NCBI GenBank assembly: GCA_945867725.1
Contig: CAMBJI010000113.1
Span: 1-6,728 of the forward strand
Direction of reading: 5' to 3'
Length of the DNA stretch: 6,728 bases
Source of the DNA: Bordetella parapertussis
Lineage (GTDB): Bacteria; Pseudomonadota; Gammaproteobacteria; Burkholderiales; Burkholderiaceae_D
Part shown: positions 1 to 6,356 of the stretch, one piece after another
Layout of the letters: each line of letters begins with the position of its first letter
Numbering within the stretch: the first letter of the stretch is position 1
Program-made: the position numbers and the translations under genes
Notes under the pieces: model-generated
Databases searched by the model: none
The model's input: the letters and a program-made list of their open reading frames with translations, nothing else
Told to the model about the DNA's origin: nothing

Positions 1-11
1 CCCCCATCACC

Positions 12-50
12 AGCTGCCCGCCAATTCGTCGTCGGGCAGTTTGTTTCTTT
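12..50 (+). terminator. Rho-independent terminator of a gene to the left of the window
   Basis: A 7-bp perfect stem, CTGCCCG (14-20) with CGGGCAG (33-39), encloses a 12-nt loop. It can be extended by G-U and A-T pairs (13/40, 12/41) and is followed at once by the T-rich tract TTTGTTTCTTT. This is a standard intrinsic terminator read on the plus strand. No gene precedes it inside the window, so it most likely ends a plus-strand gene just outside the left edge. Confidence 0.7.
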
Positions 51-99
51 GCGAAATCAAATTTTTATTCGAATTTTTGTGCGTTTATCGGAACAAATT

Positions 100-147
100 C
101 GCTAAAACCGCCACAGAATTTAGCGCTCCAACGCCCGTCCGCTGGAG
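100..147. repeat. Two adjacent small inverted repeats in the leader of the first gene
   Basis: CGCTAAA (100-106) pairs perfectly with TTTAGCG (119-125) across 12 nt. Directly after it CTCCA (126-130) pairs with TGGAG (143-147). Together they fill the A/T-rich stretch between the terminator and the start at 181. They could be an operator or leader hairpins, but nothing identifies a binding protein and no convincing -35/-10 pair was found here. Confidence 0.35.
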
Positions 148-180
148 TGAAGCCATTTTCTCTGATTGGATTTTGCGACC

Positions 181-921
181 ATGAGCCGACCCATATCTTC
201 CACAAACACCGTCACCATCAACCGGGATCAAGCGCCCGATCAAGATGCGTTAAATGAGCTAAAGACCTTTCAACGTGGACTTGGGAAAAATGATCGGTTT
301 GTCACCAGCTGTTCAGGTAATACCACCATTTATACAAAACTCACGGAGTCGGCAGCAGAAAAATTTAATCGGAAATTAGACAATTTTGGGAAAAGTGTGA
401 AGTCAGCCTGGTCCCACGTGAGCGACTTGTTTTCCGTCAAAAGCCAAGGGACTGGATCCGAGGCGACGAAAAACGTAAAAGATACGACGACACAAAAATC
501 TCCCAGCTCAATCAGCGTCAAACAATTCAACTTGGACATTACCCGGATTACCAACACCTGCAATACTCCGGTTTTAGACGATCTAACTGATCAAAGGGAT
601 AATTTAAAAGATCTGGGGCGGATGATCTGCGAAATGAATACCAGCTATTCGCTTGATTTTTTTTCAACCGGCTCTCAAAGTCTCGAAAAAGTCGAAAAAG
701 AGTTTTCTGCTTTTGCACAATTCGCGCAAGCGCAAGGACGCGGGGAAAGTGTGACCCATCCAAACAGAGACGCCATTAACTTCGCAAACCGCTGGGTGGC
801 TATCCCACCCTCTGAACACAAAGAAATGAAGGCGCGGTTTGGCGAGAGTTACCTCACTATCTTTAACGCCGCACTTGCGCTTTCAAACTTTGCTTTGTTA
901 AGTCCATTTCAAAAGTCCTAG
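181..921 (+). CDS. Orphan hypothetical protein, possible secreted effector
   Basis: This is a 246-residue soluble protein that I do not recognise. The ATG at 181 is chosen over an in-frame TTG at 166; it has only a weak GGA about 10 nt upstream. There is no signal peptide or clear membrane segment. The N-terminus (MSRPISSTNTVTIN) is rich in Ser, Thr and Asn and has no acidic residue in its first 12 positions, a composition seen in type III secretion signals. Residues from about 45 to 110 are Lys/Ser/Thr-rich and probably flexible. The remainder looks mostly helical and ends in a more hydrophobic stretch (about residues 222-243). The gene is visibly richer in A and T than the PQQ genes, which suggests acquisition by transfer. 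It converges with the metallopeptidase gene, leaving 42 nt between the stops. Function is unknown; the effector idea is inference from composition only. Confidence 0.6.
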   Translation: MSRPISSTNTVTINRDQAPDQDALNELKTFQRGLGKNDRFVTSCSGNTTIYTKLTESAAEKFNRKLDNFGKSVKSAWSHVSDLFSVKSQGTGSEATKNVKDTTTQKSPSSISVKQFNLDITRITNTCNTPVLDDLTDQRDNLKDLGRMICEMNTSYSLDFFSTGSQSLEKVEKEFSAFAQFAQAQGRGESVTHPNRDAINFANRWVAIPPSEHKEMKARFGESYLTIFNAALALSNFALLSPFQKS

Positions 922-963
922 CTACACTGTCTGAATTTTTCGAACAAAACCACGACCGCACCT

Positions 964-1359
964 TCAGTCAACTCCTCGCCCCGGCTCATCCTTCACCACC
1001 TCCTCCGGCGGGCATTTCATAAACCGCAGCAAAAACCCCTCGCGCCAGTCGATCCCTTCTTCACCTAGATAATTATTCTGCACGTAGTAAGCCTGCTGCT
1101 CGCTGTCGAGCACCTTGCGGCAGCTGTTGAAGTGATCATGCCCAAATTTTTTGAACTGCAGCACGTGTACAAGCTCATGCACGATAAATGAGTTGTCCAT
1201 CGGGTCGTTCGGATTCAGTGTGTCGCGCAAATAAATTCGGTAACTCTCGGTATCAAACAAGGCAGCCAGGCTGTTGCAAGTCGCCGGGGTGTCCGGACAC
1301 ACCTTTTGCGTGAGGACTTGCACGCTGACCTGCTCGATGGCAGGCGGGTCACAACTCAT
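964..1359 (-). CDS. Small HExxH zinc metallopeptidase-like protein, no signal peptide
   Basis: The 131-residue product contains FIVHELVHVLQF (H61, E62, H65), the zincin motif with its two His ligands and catalytic Glu. E87 in DSEQQAYYVQN is the likely third zinc ligand, followed by a short C-terminal tail. Cysteines at 3, 21, 28, 80 and 116 suggest disulfides and hence an exported life, yet the ORF starts right at the domain with no signal peptide. Its ATG (1359-1357) lies inside the end of the upstream TraB-like gene, with an 11-nt overlap and no Shine-Dalgarno sequence, only an A8 run before the start. It may therefore be translated by coupling, or be the C-terminal domain of the upstream protein after a frameshift. 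The substrate is unknown. The metallopeptidase fold is well supported by the motif; catalytic activity is inferred. Confidence 0.75.
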   Translation of the reverse strand: MSCDPPAIEQVSVQVLTQKVCPDTPATCNSLAALFDTESYRIYLRDTLNPNDPMDNSFIVHELVHVLQFKKFGHDHFNSCRKVLDSEQQAYYVQNNYLGEEGIDWREGFLLRFMKCPPEEVVKDEPGRGVD

Positions 1360-2503
1360 TTTTTTTGGCCGGTACCTGCTCGACCATGACCCGAGGGAAC
1401 AGCAACATCAAACGCAGATCCCCCAAGTGCTTGGCGATTCCCATCACGTGCGAGGCGCCGACAATCATGAAATTCAGTCCAGTTGCGCTTCGTCTGTTAC
1501 GGACGTAATCAGCCATCTGCTGATCACGCTGGGGCATAGATTTAACAGCTGCGTTCTCGAACTGCACATTGATTTCACGGACTTTTCTTTGCAGATCACC
1601 GTAAGCAGCGACTCTAGATGCAGGCAACTTTTTTTCATGCCTGTTGATGAAATCAAGGTAGGCCAACTGATTTTTCCCGTCCAAATTCTCTCCAGCAGAA
1701 ACTACGTGCTCATTCAGATAACTGATACAGTCACCCCAGGAGTGACCCTGCATTTCTCTGAGCATATTCAACTCTTTAAAAGCAACGCTATTTTTTTCTA
1801 ATAGCTCGCAGTCGTTTCCTTGCATCTGGTAGAGCTTCACGCGCTCCTCGCATAATTGCTCGTCGTCAGTCTCCATAAAAAACCTGTCCCCGCGAATCCT
1901 GCGAAATTCGAACATTACTTCTTTCACCAATGCTTGTATCGATAGATCGACGTGATTCTCGCCGATGACGATAATCATGCCTCGCATATCGACTATATTC
2001 CGCGCGGCAGGACTCAGCCTGATCTCGAAATTCTCAGAAAATTTCTTCATGAAGTTGTCCACCGACGGTAGGTTGCTACGAGCCGGAGCGGCCTGCGCAC
2101 CGGGAGGACCAATGCGAAATGACACCACATCACCGAGGGCCTCATTCATCGCTTGCACCGCATGCATCACGTTGGCAGGCATATCCAACACCCACTGAGC
2201 CAGTTGGCGGTATCCATAGGCTTCCAGCACCTCGGCGTGAGAATTACTGGCTGGCTCCACGCCGCGACTGCGCTGAAGCTGGCTCACGGTCATTCCAGAC
2301 TGCTCACGCCGCTCGCGCATACCGGCACGATCGGGTTGATCCGGCAGACCGTGATGATGAGCACCCCTGCTGCGCATGACGGGAGGGTTTGTCGCAGCAA
2401 ATAATTGGTGGTGGATCGGTGGCGGGGACGTTCTCGCTGAGTCAGTGCCGATGGTCGACGCTAGCGGTGACTGGGTGGGAAATGACGACAGATTGGTGTA
2501 CAT
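1349..2503 (-). CDS. Effector-like protein with C-terminal TraB/TIKI/EreA-ChaN-like domain
   Basis: The ATG at 2503 is preceded by TTTTGGAG with 5 nt spacing, giving 384 residues. The same frame stays open upstream to about 2722, but that part encodes a transposase remnant and is not included. Residues 1-90 are Ser/Pro/His/Arg-rich and low in complexity, with no acidic residue before D21, like a type III secretion signal. Residues 150-384 look folded. IVIGENH (178-184) follows a hydrophobic strand, MET (210-212) supplies a Glu after another strand, RDQQM (326-330) comes late, and FMIVGASHVMGIAKHL (345-360) lies near the end. This order (GxxH, E, RxxxM, VGxxH) is the signature of the TraB/GumN/TIKI and erythromycin-esterase/ChaN superfamily as I know it. 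Activity (peptidase, esterase or haem binding) cannot be assigned. The gene ends overlapping the metallopeptidase gene. Confidence 0.65.
   Translation of the reverse strand: MYTNLSSFPTQSPLASTIGTDSARTSPPPIHHQLFAATNPPVMRSRGAHHHGLPDQPDRAGMRERREQSGMTVSQLQRSRGVEPASNSHAEVLEAYGYRQLAQWVLDMPANVMHAVQAMNEALGDVVSFRIGPPGAQAAPARSNLPSVDNFMKKFSENFEIRLSPAARNIVDMRGMIIVIGENHVDLSIQALVKEVMFEFRRIRGDRFFMETDDEQLCEERVKLYQMQGNDCELLEKNSVAFKELNMLREMQGHSWGDCISYLNEHVVSAGENLDGKNQLAYLDFINRHEKKLPASRVAAYGDLQRKVREINVQFENAAVKSMPQRDQQMADYVRNRRSATGLNFMIVGASHVMGIAKHLGDLRLMLLFPRVMVEQVPAKKNEL
1358..1366 (-). other. A8 slippery tract at the junction of two overlapping genes
   Basis: On the coding strand GGCC is followed by eight A residues (1366-1359) and then TGAG. 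The upstream frame reads GCC AAA AAA AAT GAG TTG TGA and the downstream gene starts with the ATG formed by the last A. The downstream frame is +1 relative to the upstream one, so loss of a single A would join both ORFs into one protein of roughly 510 residues. A second tract, A7, lies in the same gene at 1791-1797. Slippage is possible but not shown. Confidence 0.4.
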
Positions 2504-2553
2504 GGCTGCTCCAAAAGGGAAATTCGCCCTTAGGTAACCATTTAGAAGTCTGG

Positions 2554-2563
2554 GTTCCGGAAC
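2554..2563. repeat. 10-bp perfect palindrome upstream of the TraB-like gene
   Basis: GTTCCGGAAC is fully self-complementary and sits 51-60 bp upstream of the ATG at 2503. The position suits an operator site, but a 10-bp palindrome may also arise by chance and no partner site was found nearby. Confidence 0.25.
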
Positions 2564-2608
2564 TACGATGTAATGAACCGGCAAAATCTCCTCACTTCGA
2601 GCCACCGA

Positions 2609-2757
2609 TGCAAATGCTTGAGAAGGTGTTTTTGTTTCCAGCACCCGGTGCGGGCGGCAGTGGTTGTAGAAACCAATCCGGCCGCCAATGGTTCGCCTGG
2701 CATGCGTCAAGATCTCGAACCGCTACCAGTGTACGGATTGTTCGGTAGACGTCTCCG
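2609..2757 (-). pseudogene. IS3-family transposase C-terminal remnant
   Basis: Codons 2719-2609 read FEILTHARRTIGGRIGFYNH, then CRPHRVLETKTPSQAFA. The string IGFYNHCRPHRVLETKTPSQAFA matches the well-known C-terminus of IS3-type orfB transposases (YNxxRPHxxLxxxTPxxAF). An in-frame TAG at 2725-2723 closes this frame upstream. The neighbouring frame continues with DVYRTIRTLVA (from about 2753), which resembles the preceding part of the family's EEVYL region, so a frameshift near 2720 is likely. The catalytic DDE residues lie upstream in the family and are absent here. The frame has no stop before the TraB-like gene, so automatic calling can wrongly fuse the two. No terminal inverted repeat or target duplication was recognised. 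It records a past IS insertion and later deletion. Confidence 0.7.
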
Positions 2758-2804
2758 CGCCTGAGACAAGGCAAGAATGGAGACTTCCGGCAATGAGTCG
2801 ATTG

Positions 2805-2837
2805 CTAGAGAGTGCAATGCATGACAGCACTCTCTAG
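2805..2837. repeat. 11-bp perfect inverted repeat (possible hairpin downstream of pqqE)
   Basis: CTAGAGAGTGC (2805-2815) is exactly complementary to GCACTCTCTAG (2827-2837) across the 11-nt loop AATGCATGACA. It lies about 145 bp beyond the pqqE stop and about 50 bp from the IS remnant. No T-tract follows on either strand, so it is not a canonical intrinsic terminator. It might act as an mRNA 3' stabilising hairpin for the PQQ transcript or be part of a mobile-element end. Confidence 0.55.
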
Positions 2838-2885
2838 GGGAATGTGAACGATGTCAGTTCCATCGTGATCTTGCCAATTGAGTAG

Positions 2886-2927
2886 CAGATCAAAGAGGAG
2901 CTCGGTGTGCCCCTCTTTGACCAAGCC
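2886..2927 (+). pseudogene. Possible LysR-type regulator helix-turn-helix fragment, embedded in a hairpin
   Basis: The plus strand encodes QIKEELGVPLFDQA between TAG (2883-2885) and TAA (2928-2930). EELGVPLFD matches the end of the LysR-family recognition region (usually QIKxLExELGVPLFxR), with about three residues missing in the middle. The same bases form a 9-bp perfect inverted repeat, TCAAAGAGG (2890-2898) with CCTCTTTGA (2912-2920). The match is short, so this could be chance; if real it is a broken relic of a regulator gene. No other LysR sequence was seen around it. Confidence 0.25.
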
Positions 2928-2979
2928 TAAGCCCTTGCAGTACCACACACGATTGACGACAGGGATAACGTCAATCTTG

Positions 2980-4158
2980 TCAGGACACCTTGTCTCGTTC
3001 TTCTTTGATCGGTATCGCAGCGTAACGCATGGAGTTGGCATCGTTACGATAGACCAGCGGCTTTTGTTCTGTGCGTGGCGCTTGCGCCTGCAATACGATT
3101 TTCTGTACATCGCCATGTTGTGCCGACTTGCTGCAGACAGGATCCGCATTTTCAGCATCACCGGTCAGCGCATAAGCCTGACAACGGCAGCCCCCGAAAT
3201 CTTTTTCCTTGTCAGGACAGGTACGGCAGGGTTCTTTCATCCAGCCATAACCGCGATACCGGTTGAATGCATCGCTGTCATACCAAATTTCTTTCAGAGG
3301 TGTCTCTGTAACATTGGGGAATTGCAGACCCGGCAAGCTTTTCGCGGCGTGACAAGGCAAGGCCGAACCATCTGCAGCGACTGCAAGAAACACCGAACCC
3401 CAGCCATTCATGCAAGCCTTCGGACGTTCTTCGAAATAATCCGGCACGACAAACAGCAATTTGATTTTGTTACCAAGTTTCGCGCGATATTCATTCACTG
3501 TTGCTTCAGCGCGCACCAGCTGCTCGCGCGTTGGCATTAGCTGATCGCGATTGACCATGCCCCAGCCGTAGTACTGAGTGTTGGCTAGCTCAAGATACTC
3601 AACCTCCATCTCCACGGCCATCTCAATGATGCGGCCGATATGGTCTAGGTTGTAGCGATGCAGAACGACGTTGAGCACCATCGGGTAATCGTATTTCTTG
3701 ATCAGCTTAGCGACACGATTCTTCAGATCGAAGGTCTTGGTGCTGGAGAGGAAATCATTCATCTCCTTGGTCGAATCCTGAAACGAGAGCTGGATATGAT
3801 CAAGCCCCAGATCTTTCATGCGAGAGATGCGCTCTTCGGTCAGACCAATACCGGAGGTAATGAGGTTGGTATAAAACCCCAGCTGATGCGCTTCGCCGAT
3901 GAGCTCTTCAAGATCATCGCGCACCAGCGGTTCGCCGCCGGAAAAGCCCAGCTGCGCGGCACCGAGTTTGCGCGCCTGACGCAGTACATCTTTCCATTCT
4001 TCTGTCGTCAGTTCCTTGCGATTCTCCGCATAATTCAGCGGGTTGTAGCAAAACACGCAATGCAGCGGACACTTATAAGTGATTTCAGCCAGCAACCACA
4101 GCGGTGGCGGAATCTGCGTCGTTGATGCGGAAGATGTGGTGGGTGTGGTCTCAGACAA
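2980..4158 (-). CDS. pqqE: PqqE, radical SAM/SPASM peptide cyclase of PQQ biosynthesis
   Basis: PqqE uses S-adenosylmethionine and iron-sulfur clusters to form the carbon-carbon bond between the Glu and Tyr side chains of PqqA, in complex with PqqD, in the cytoplasm. With the TTG start at 4158 the protein has 392 residues. CPLHCVFC (C30, C34, C37) binds the radical SAM cluster and GGEP (74-77) the SAM amino group. The C-terminal SPASM domain carries C249, C269, C311, C314, C324, C326 and C342 plus D320, one residue off the auxiliary-cluster ligands I recall for the Methylobacterium enzyme. TTG 4158 has GAGG 5 nt upstream and overlaps the pqqD stop by 8 nt. An ATG at 4200 (GGAAAAAG upstream) would add 14 residues read entirely from pqqD sequence, so I think it less likely. 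The gene is last in the operon and appears intact. Confidence 0.95.
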   Translation of the reverse strand: MSETTPTTSSASTTQIPPPLWLLAEITYKCPLHCVFCYNPLNYAENRKELTTEEWKDVLRQARKLGAAQLGFSGGEPLVRDDLEELIGEAHQLGFYTNLITSGIGLTEERISRMKDLGLDHIQLSFQDSTKEMNDFLSSTKTFDLKNRVAKLIKKYDYPMVLNVVLHRYNLDHIGRIIEMAVEMEVEYLELANTQYYGWGMVNRDQLMPTREQLVRAEATVNEYRAKLGNKIKLLFVVPDYFEERPKACMNGWGSVFLAVAADGSALPCHAAKSLPGLQFPNVTETPLKEIWYDSDAFNRYRGYGWMKEPCRTCPDKEKDFGGCRCQAYALTGDAENADPVCSKSAQHGDVQKIVLQAQAPRTEQKPLVYRNDANSMRYAAIPIKEERDKVS

Positions 4159-4417
4159 TCCAGCCTCGCTCGGTTGCAATTTCAATAAATCCAAGTACAT
4201 CTTTTTCCAGGCCGGTCGCATTGAACGTTTGCTCAATGTCGTCGATGATGGCCTGCGCATCGCGCTCGCCATCACAGCGCTTGAGAATTTCACCAGCGCT
4301 TTGATTCAGCTTGACCATACCCTCCGGGTACAACAGTACATACGCACCCTGCGCTTCTTCCCATTGCATGCGGAACAGTCGCGCGAGTTTTGGCTTTGCA
4401 GTCAGTTCACTCATCAT
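4151..4417 (-). CDS. pqqD: PqqD, PqqA peptide chaperone
   Basis: The 88-residue product is of normal PqqD length. It has the family pattern: a basic start ([14 protein letters not shown]), a strand pair around [29 protein letters not shown], and a helical end closing in ERGWIV. PqqD is a RiPP recognition element-type winged helix that binds PqqA and presents it to PqqE. Tandem ATGs begin at 4417 and 4414; GAGAG ends 3 nt before the first and 6 nt before the second, so the second is slightly better placed. The pqqC stop lies 6 nt upstream and the pqqE start overlaps the 3' end, so the three are surely co-transcribed and probably translationally coupled. No missing residue or fusion to PqqC or PqqE is seen. 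Confidence 0.93.
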   Translation of the reverse strand: MMSELTAKPKLARLFRMQWEEAQGAYVLLYPEGMVKLNQSAGEILKRCDGERDAQAIIDDIEQTFNATGLEKDVLGFIEIATERGWIV

Positions 4418-4423
4418 GATCTC

Positions 4424-5134
4424 TCAGGGGTAGGCTTTTTCGATGGCATCCGAAATCGCCCACAAGACATCCAGCTTGAATTGCAGAATTTCTAACGCGC
4501 GCTCCTGCTGCTCACGCGTGGTGAAGTGTTCGAGCGTGACGGCCAGACCATGTTCAACATCACGCTCGGCGAGCGTGACACGGGTGCGGAAGTAAGCGAG
4601 ACCTTCTTCCTTCACCCACGCGTAGTGCGTTGGCCAGTTGGCCAGACGATCTTTGTGAATCTTGGGTGCGAACATTTCGGTGAGCGAAGAACAAACCGCC
4701 TCTTGCCATGGGCGGCTGCGTGCAAAGTTGACGTAGGCATCCACTGCAAATCGCACACCGGGCTCGACTTTTTTCAGCGACCACAAGTCTTCGCGGGAGA
4801 TACCAGTAGCTTCACCCAAGCGCGTCCATGCTTCGATACCACCGGGTTTGTCGCCGTAACCATCATGATCATGAATACGATCTATCCACTTGCGACGCGT
4901 TTCGCGGTCGGGGCAGTTGGACATGATGGCTGCATCTTTCACGGGAATCATGACCTGATAATAAAACCGGTTAATCACCCAGCCGCGAATCTGATCTGGC
5001 GTAAGTTCACCGTTGTTCATCCGAACATTGAACGGATGATTGATGTGATAGCTCTTGCCTCTTGCACGCAAATTTTCTTCAAACTCTTCGCGGCTCCAGG
5101 GCATCTGTTCTGTCATCTTGGTGGGTGCGTTCAT
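4424..5134 (-). CDS. pqqC: PqqC, cofactor-less PQQ synthase
   Basis: PqqC catalyses the final step, ring closure and eight-electron oxidation of the AHQQ intermediate with molecular oxygen, without metal or cofactor. The protein has 236 residues, close to the family's roughly 250. Conserved blocks are KSYHINHPF (27-35), [15 protein letters not shown] (56-70), RIHDHDG (86-92), [10 protein letters not shown] (155-164) and YFRTR (181-185). The active-site residues I recall from the Klebsiella enzyme occur with a constant offset of six: H30, R56, Q60, K66, R86, H90, H160, R163, Y181, R185 and K220. All are present, so the enzyme should be functional. The start overlaps the pqqB stop as ATGA (5131-5134), which points to coupled translation. 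Confidence 0.96.
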   Translation of the reverse strand: MNAPTKMTEQMPWSREEFEENLRARGKSYHINHPFNVRMNNGELTPDQIRGWVINRFYYQVMIPVKDAAIMSNCPDRETRRKWIDRIHDHDGYGDKPGGIEAWTRLGEATGISREDLWSLKKVEPGVRFAVDAYVNFARSRPWQEAVCSSLTEMFAPKIHKDRLANWPTHYAWVKEEGLAYFRTRVTLAERDVEHGLAVTLEHFTTREQQERALEILQFKLDVLWAISDAIEKAYP

Positions 5135-6063
5135 ACGTTAATCTCCATGCCATCAAATGCGACTTCGATACCGTGCTTCGCAAGCGCTGCGTGCTCGGCT
5201 GAGTCTTCGTTCAAAATCGGGTTGGTGTTGTTGATGTGGATGAGTATCTTGCGACGCTGACCCACATTATCGAGTACTTCGATCATGCCGCCTGCGCCTG
5301 ATAACTGCAGATGACCCATGTCGGCTGCTGTCTTTTGCGTCAGACCCAGCGTGATCATTTCGTCACCGGTCCAAACGGTGCCATCGACCAGTACGCAATC
5401 GGCTTTTTGCATCGCTTCCAATACATGCGGCTCGATCTCGCCAAGGCCCGGCGCATAGAACAAAGTCTTGCCGGTCTCGGTGTTTTCGATCAGCAGCCCA
5501 TTGTTGTCGCCGGGCTGAGGATTGGCACGATGCGGCGAGTACGGTGGCGCTTTACTCTTCAGTGGCAGCGGATGAAAACGAATGCCCGCAATACCAGGTA
5601 CTTCGATCGGTGCAAAGCGCGTCTTGTCTGCGGACAGTCCGTCGATTTCATGATGCTCGACGCCGCAATAGTGCGACAACACTTTGGCTAATGGCAGTCC
5701 GTGATTGAGATCATCCCAAACCGAATCCGTGCAATACAGATTGAGTTTCTTTTTCCCCTCGCGCAGCATCAGCAGTCCGGTGATGTGATCAATTTGTGCA
5801 TCCATCACCATCACGGCAGCAATGCCTGAATCACGTATGGCGCGCGCAGGCTGCATCGCAGGATTGGAGCGCAACTGAAAAAGAATGTCAGGCGATGCAT
5901 TGATCAACACCCAGTCAGTGCCATTGGCCGAGACCGCGATCGATGATTGCGTGCGCGCCTTGGCATTGATGCTGCCTTTGCGCACGCCGGCGCAGTTGGT
6001 GCAATTGCAATTCCATTGCGGGAAACCACCGCCCGCAGCAGAACCTAAAACAAGAATTTTCAT
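5131..6063 (-). CDS. pqqB: PqqB, metallo-beta-lactamase-fold enzyme of PQQ biosynthesis
   Basis: The 310-residue protein matches the family length and begins with the diagnostic [26 protein letters not shown] (C19, C21, C24) is the known structural metal site. [10 protein letters not shown] (88-97) replaces the usual HxHxDH of the fold, as is normal for PqqB, and [10 protein letters not shown] near the C-terminus supplies further conserved residues. PqqB was long thought a carrier but has been reported as an iron-dependent hydroxylase acting on a Tyr-derived intermediate between PqqE and PqqC. It is the first intact pqq gene here; no pqqA precedes it. No Shine-Dalgarno sequence is visible before the ATG. 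At the right distance stands CACCTCCT, the complement of one, so initiation may depend on the small ORF ending 18 nt upstream. Confidence 0.96.
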   Translation of the reverse strand: MKILVLGSAAGGGFPQWNCNCTNCAGVRKGSINAKARTQSSIAVSANGTDWVLINASPDILFQLRSNPAMQPARAIRDSGIAAVMVMDAQIDHITGLLMLREGKKKLNLYCTDSVWDDLNHGLPLAKVLSHYCGVEHHEIDGLSADKTRFAPIEVPGIAGIRFHPLPLKSKAPPYSPHRANPQPGDNNGLLIENTETGKTLFYAPGLGEIEPHVLEAMQKADCVLVDGTVWTGDEMITLGLTQKTAADMGHLQLSGAGGMIEVLDNVGQRRKILIHINNTNPILNEDSAEHAALAKHGIEVAFDGMEINV

Positions 6064-6070
6064 GATTTTC

Positions 6071-6078
6071 AGGAGGTG
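6071..6078 (-). promoter_or_regulatory. Anti-Shine-Dalgarno sequence at the pqqB start
   Basis: The pqqB coding strand carries CACCTCCT 7 nt before the ATG, where AGGAGG would normally be. This equals the 16S rRNA 3' tail rather than its complement. In the leader RNA its CTCCT could pair with the AGGAG that serves the small ORF (6230-6226), linking the two initiation regions. The pairing is inference. Confidence 0.4.
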
Positions 6079-6081
6079 CTG

Positions 6082-6219
6082 TTAAGTGTTGTGCGTAGCG
6101 GAGAATGCGTAATTTTTAACGCAATCGAAGCGATTGATGCAAAGACCGCTCATTGCCTGCGCATGAAAACGGGATAGAAAATCGGCTGAAATCATCAGGC
6201 CGGAAAAGCAGGTAGGCAT
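6082..6219 (-). CDS. Small ORF upstream of pqqB, in the place of pqqA
   Basis: The ORF of 45 codons (MPTCFSGLMISADFLSRF...) starts at ATG 6219 with GAGAGGAG ending 6 nt before it, one of the best ribosome binding sites in the window. An in-frame ATG at 6225 abuts the GGAG and is less likely. The peptide has Cys at 4, 27 and 33 and no recognisable domain. It lacks the Glu-x3-Tyr motif that PqqE cross-links and is about twice the usual PqqA length, so it is not PqqA. It ends with TAA 18 nt before pqqB, and a 6-bp hairpin (6122-6136) sits in its 3' part. It may be a regulatory leader peptide or translational coupler for the operon. Whether it is expressed is unknown. Confidence 0.4.
   Translation of the reverse strand: MPTCFSGLMISADFLSRFHAQAMSGLCINRFDCVKNYAFSATHNT
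6122..6136. repeat. Short hairpin inside the pqqB leader
   Basis: CAATCG (6122-6127) pairs perfectly with CGATTG (6131-6136) around a 3-nt loop, just before the end of the small ORF upstream of pqqB. It has no T-tract after it on the minus strand, so it is not a terminator. It could contribute to leader folding. Confidence 0.3.
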
Positions 6220-6328
6220 AATCATCTCCTCTCGCCCCTTTGAAAACAGCGCTTTACGCGCATCGCGCAAGGTTTTTCAGAAAATTGCGTTGGGGCGAAA
6301 CTGGTCTCTTGTGTTATTTATTGGGGTC

Positions 6329-6356
6329 ATTCTAGCCCAAAGCACGCCCGGAAAAA
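6329..6356 (-). promoter_or_regulatory. Candidate promoter of the pqq operon
   Basis: On the minus strand TAGAAT (6334-6329) is a good -10 element. With a 16-nt spacer the -35 position reads TTTTTC (6356-6351), a weak match. Transcription from here would give a leader of about 100 nt before the small ORF at 6219. The element overlaps the start region of the divergent hydrolase gene. Called from sequence resemblance only. Confidence 0.3.

Larger units (their letters stand above)
2504..2979. other. Scar region without an intact gene between accessory genes and pqqE
   Basis: These 476 bp hold the IS3-type remnant, a 10-bp palindrome, an 11-bp inverted repeat, a 9-bp inverted repeat and a possible LysR fragment. 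Open frames on both strands exist but show no start with ribosome binding site or recognisable family. The mixture of fragments fits a decayed recombination junction. Confidence 0.55.

Noticed and set aside
68..101. hrpII/PIP-type box (TTCG repeat) before the first gene
   Set aside because: The two TTCG copies are 26 nt apart, not the required 15-16.
2518..2533. Cloning-vector-like string AAATTCGCCCTT
   Set aside because: It resembles a common TA-cloning junction but lacks the intact flanking site, and the reading frame passes through it; likely coincidence.
2536..2562. Possible hrp box upstream of the TraB-like gene (GGAACC on the minus strand)
   Set aside because: The GGAACC half is present, but no CCACnnA follows at 15-16 nt.
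2504..2710. Extending the TraB-like gene upstream to a TTG at 2710
   Set aside because: The added 69 residues contain the IS3 transposase tail, and the ATG at 2503 has a good GGAG site.
2878..3540. Long plus-strand open frame antisense to pqqE (220 codons)
   Set aside because: It lies opposite conserved PqqE sequence, its translation shows no family, and it is a reading-frame shadow.
4526..5260. Long plus-strand open frame antisense to pqqC and pqqB (244 codons)
   Set aside because: It is opposite two strongly conserved genes and has no convincing start or domain.
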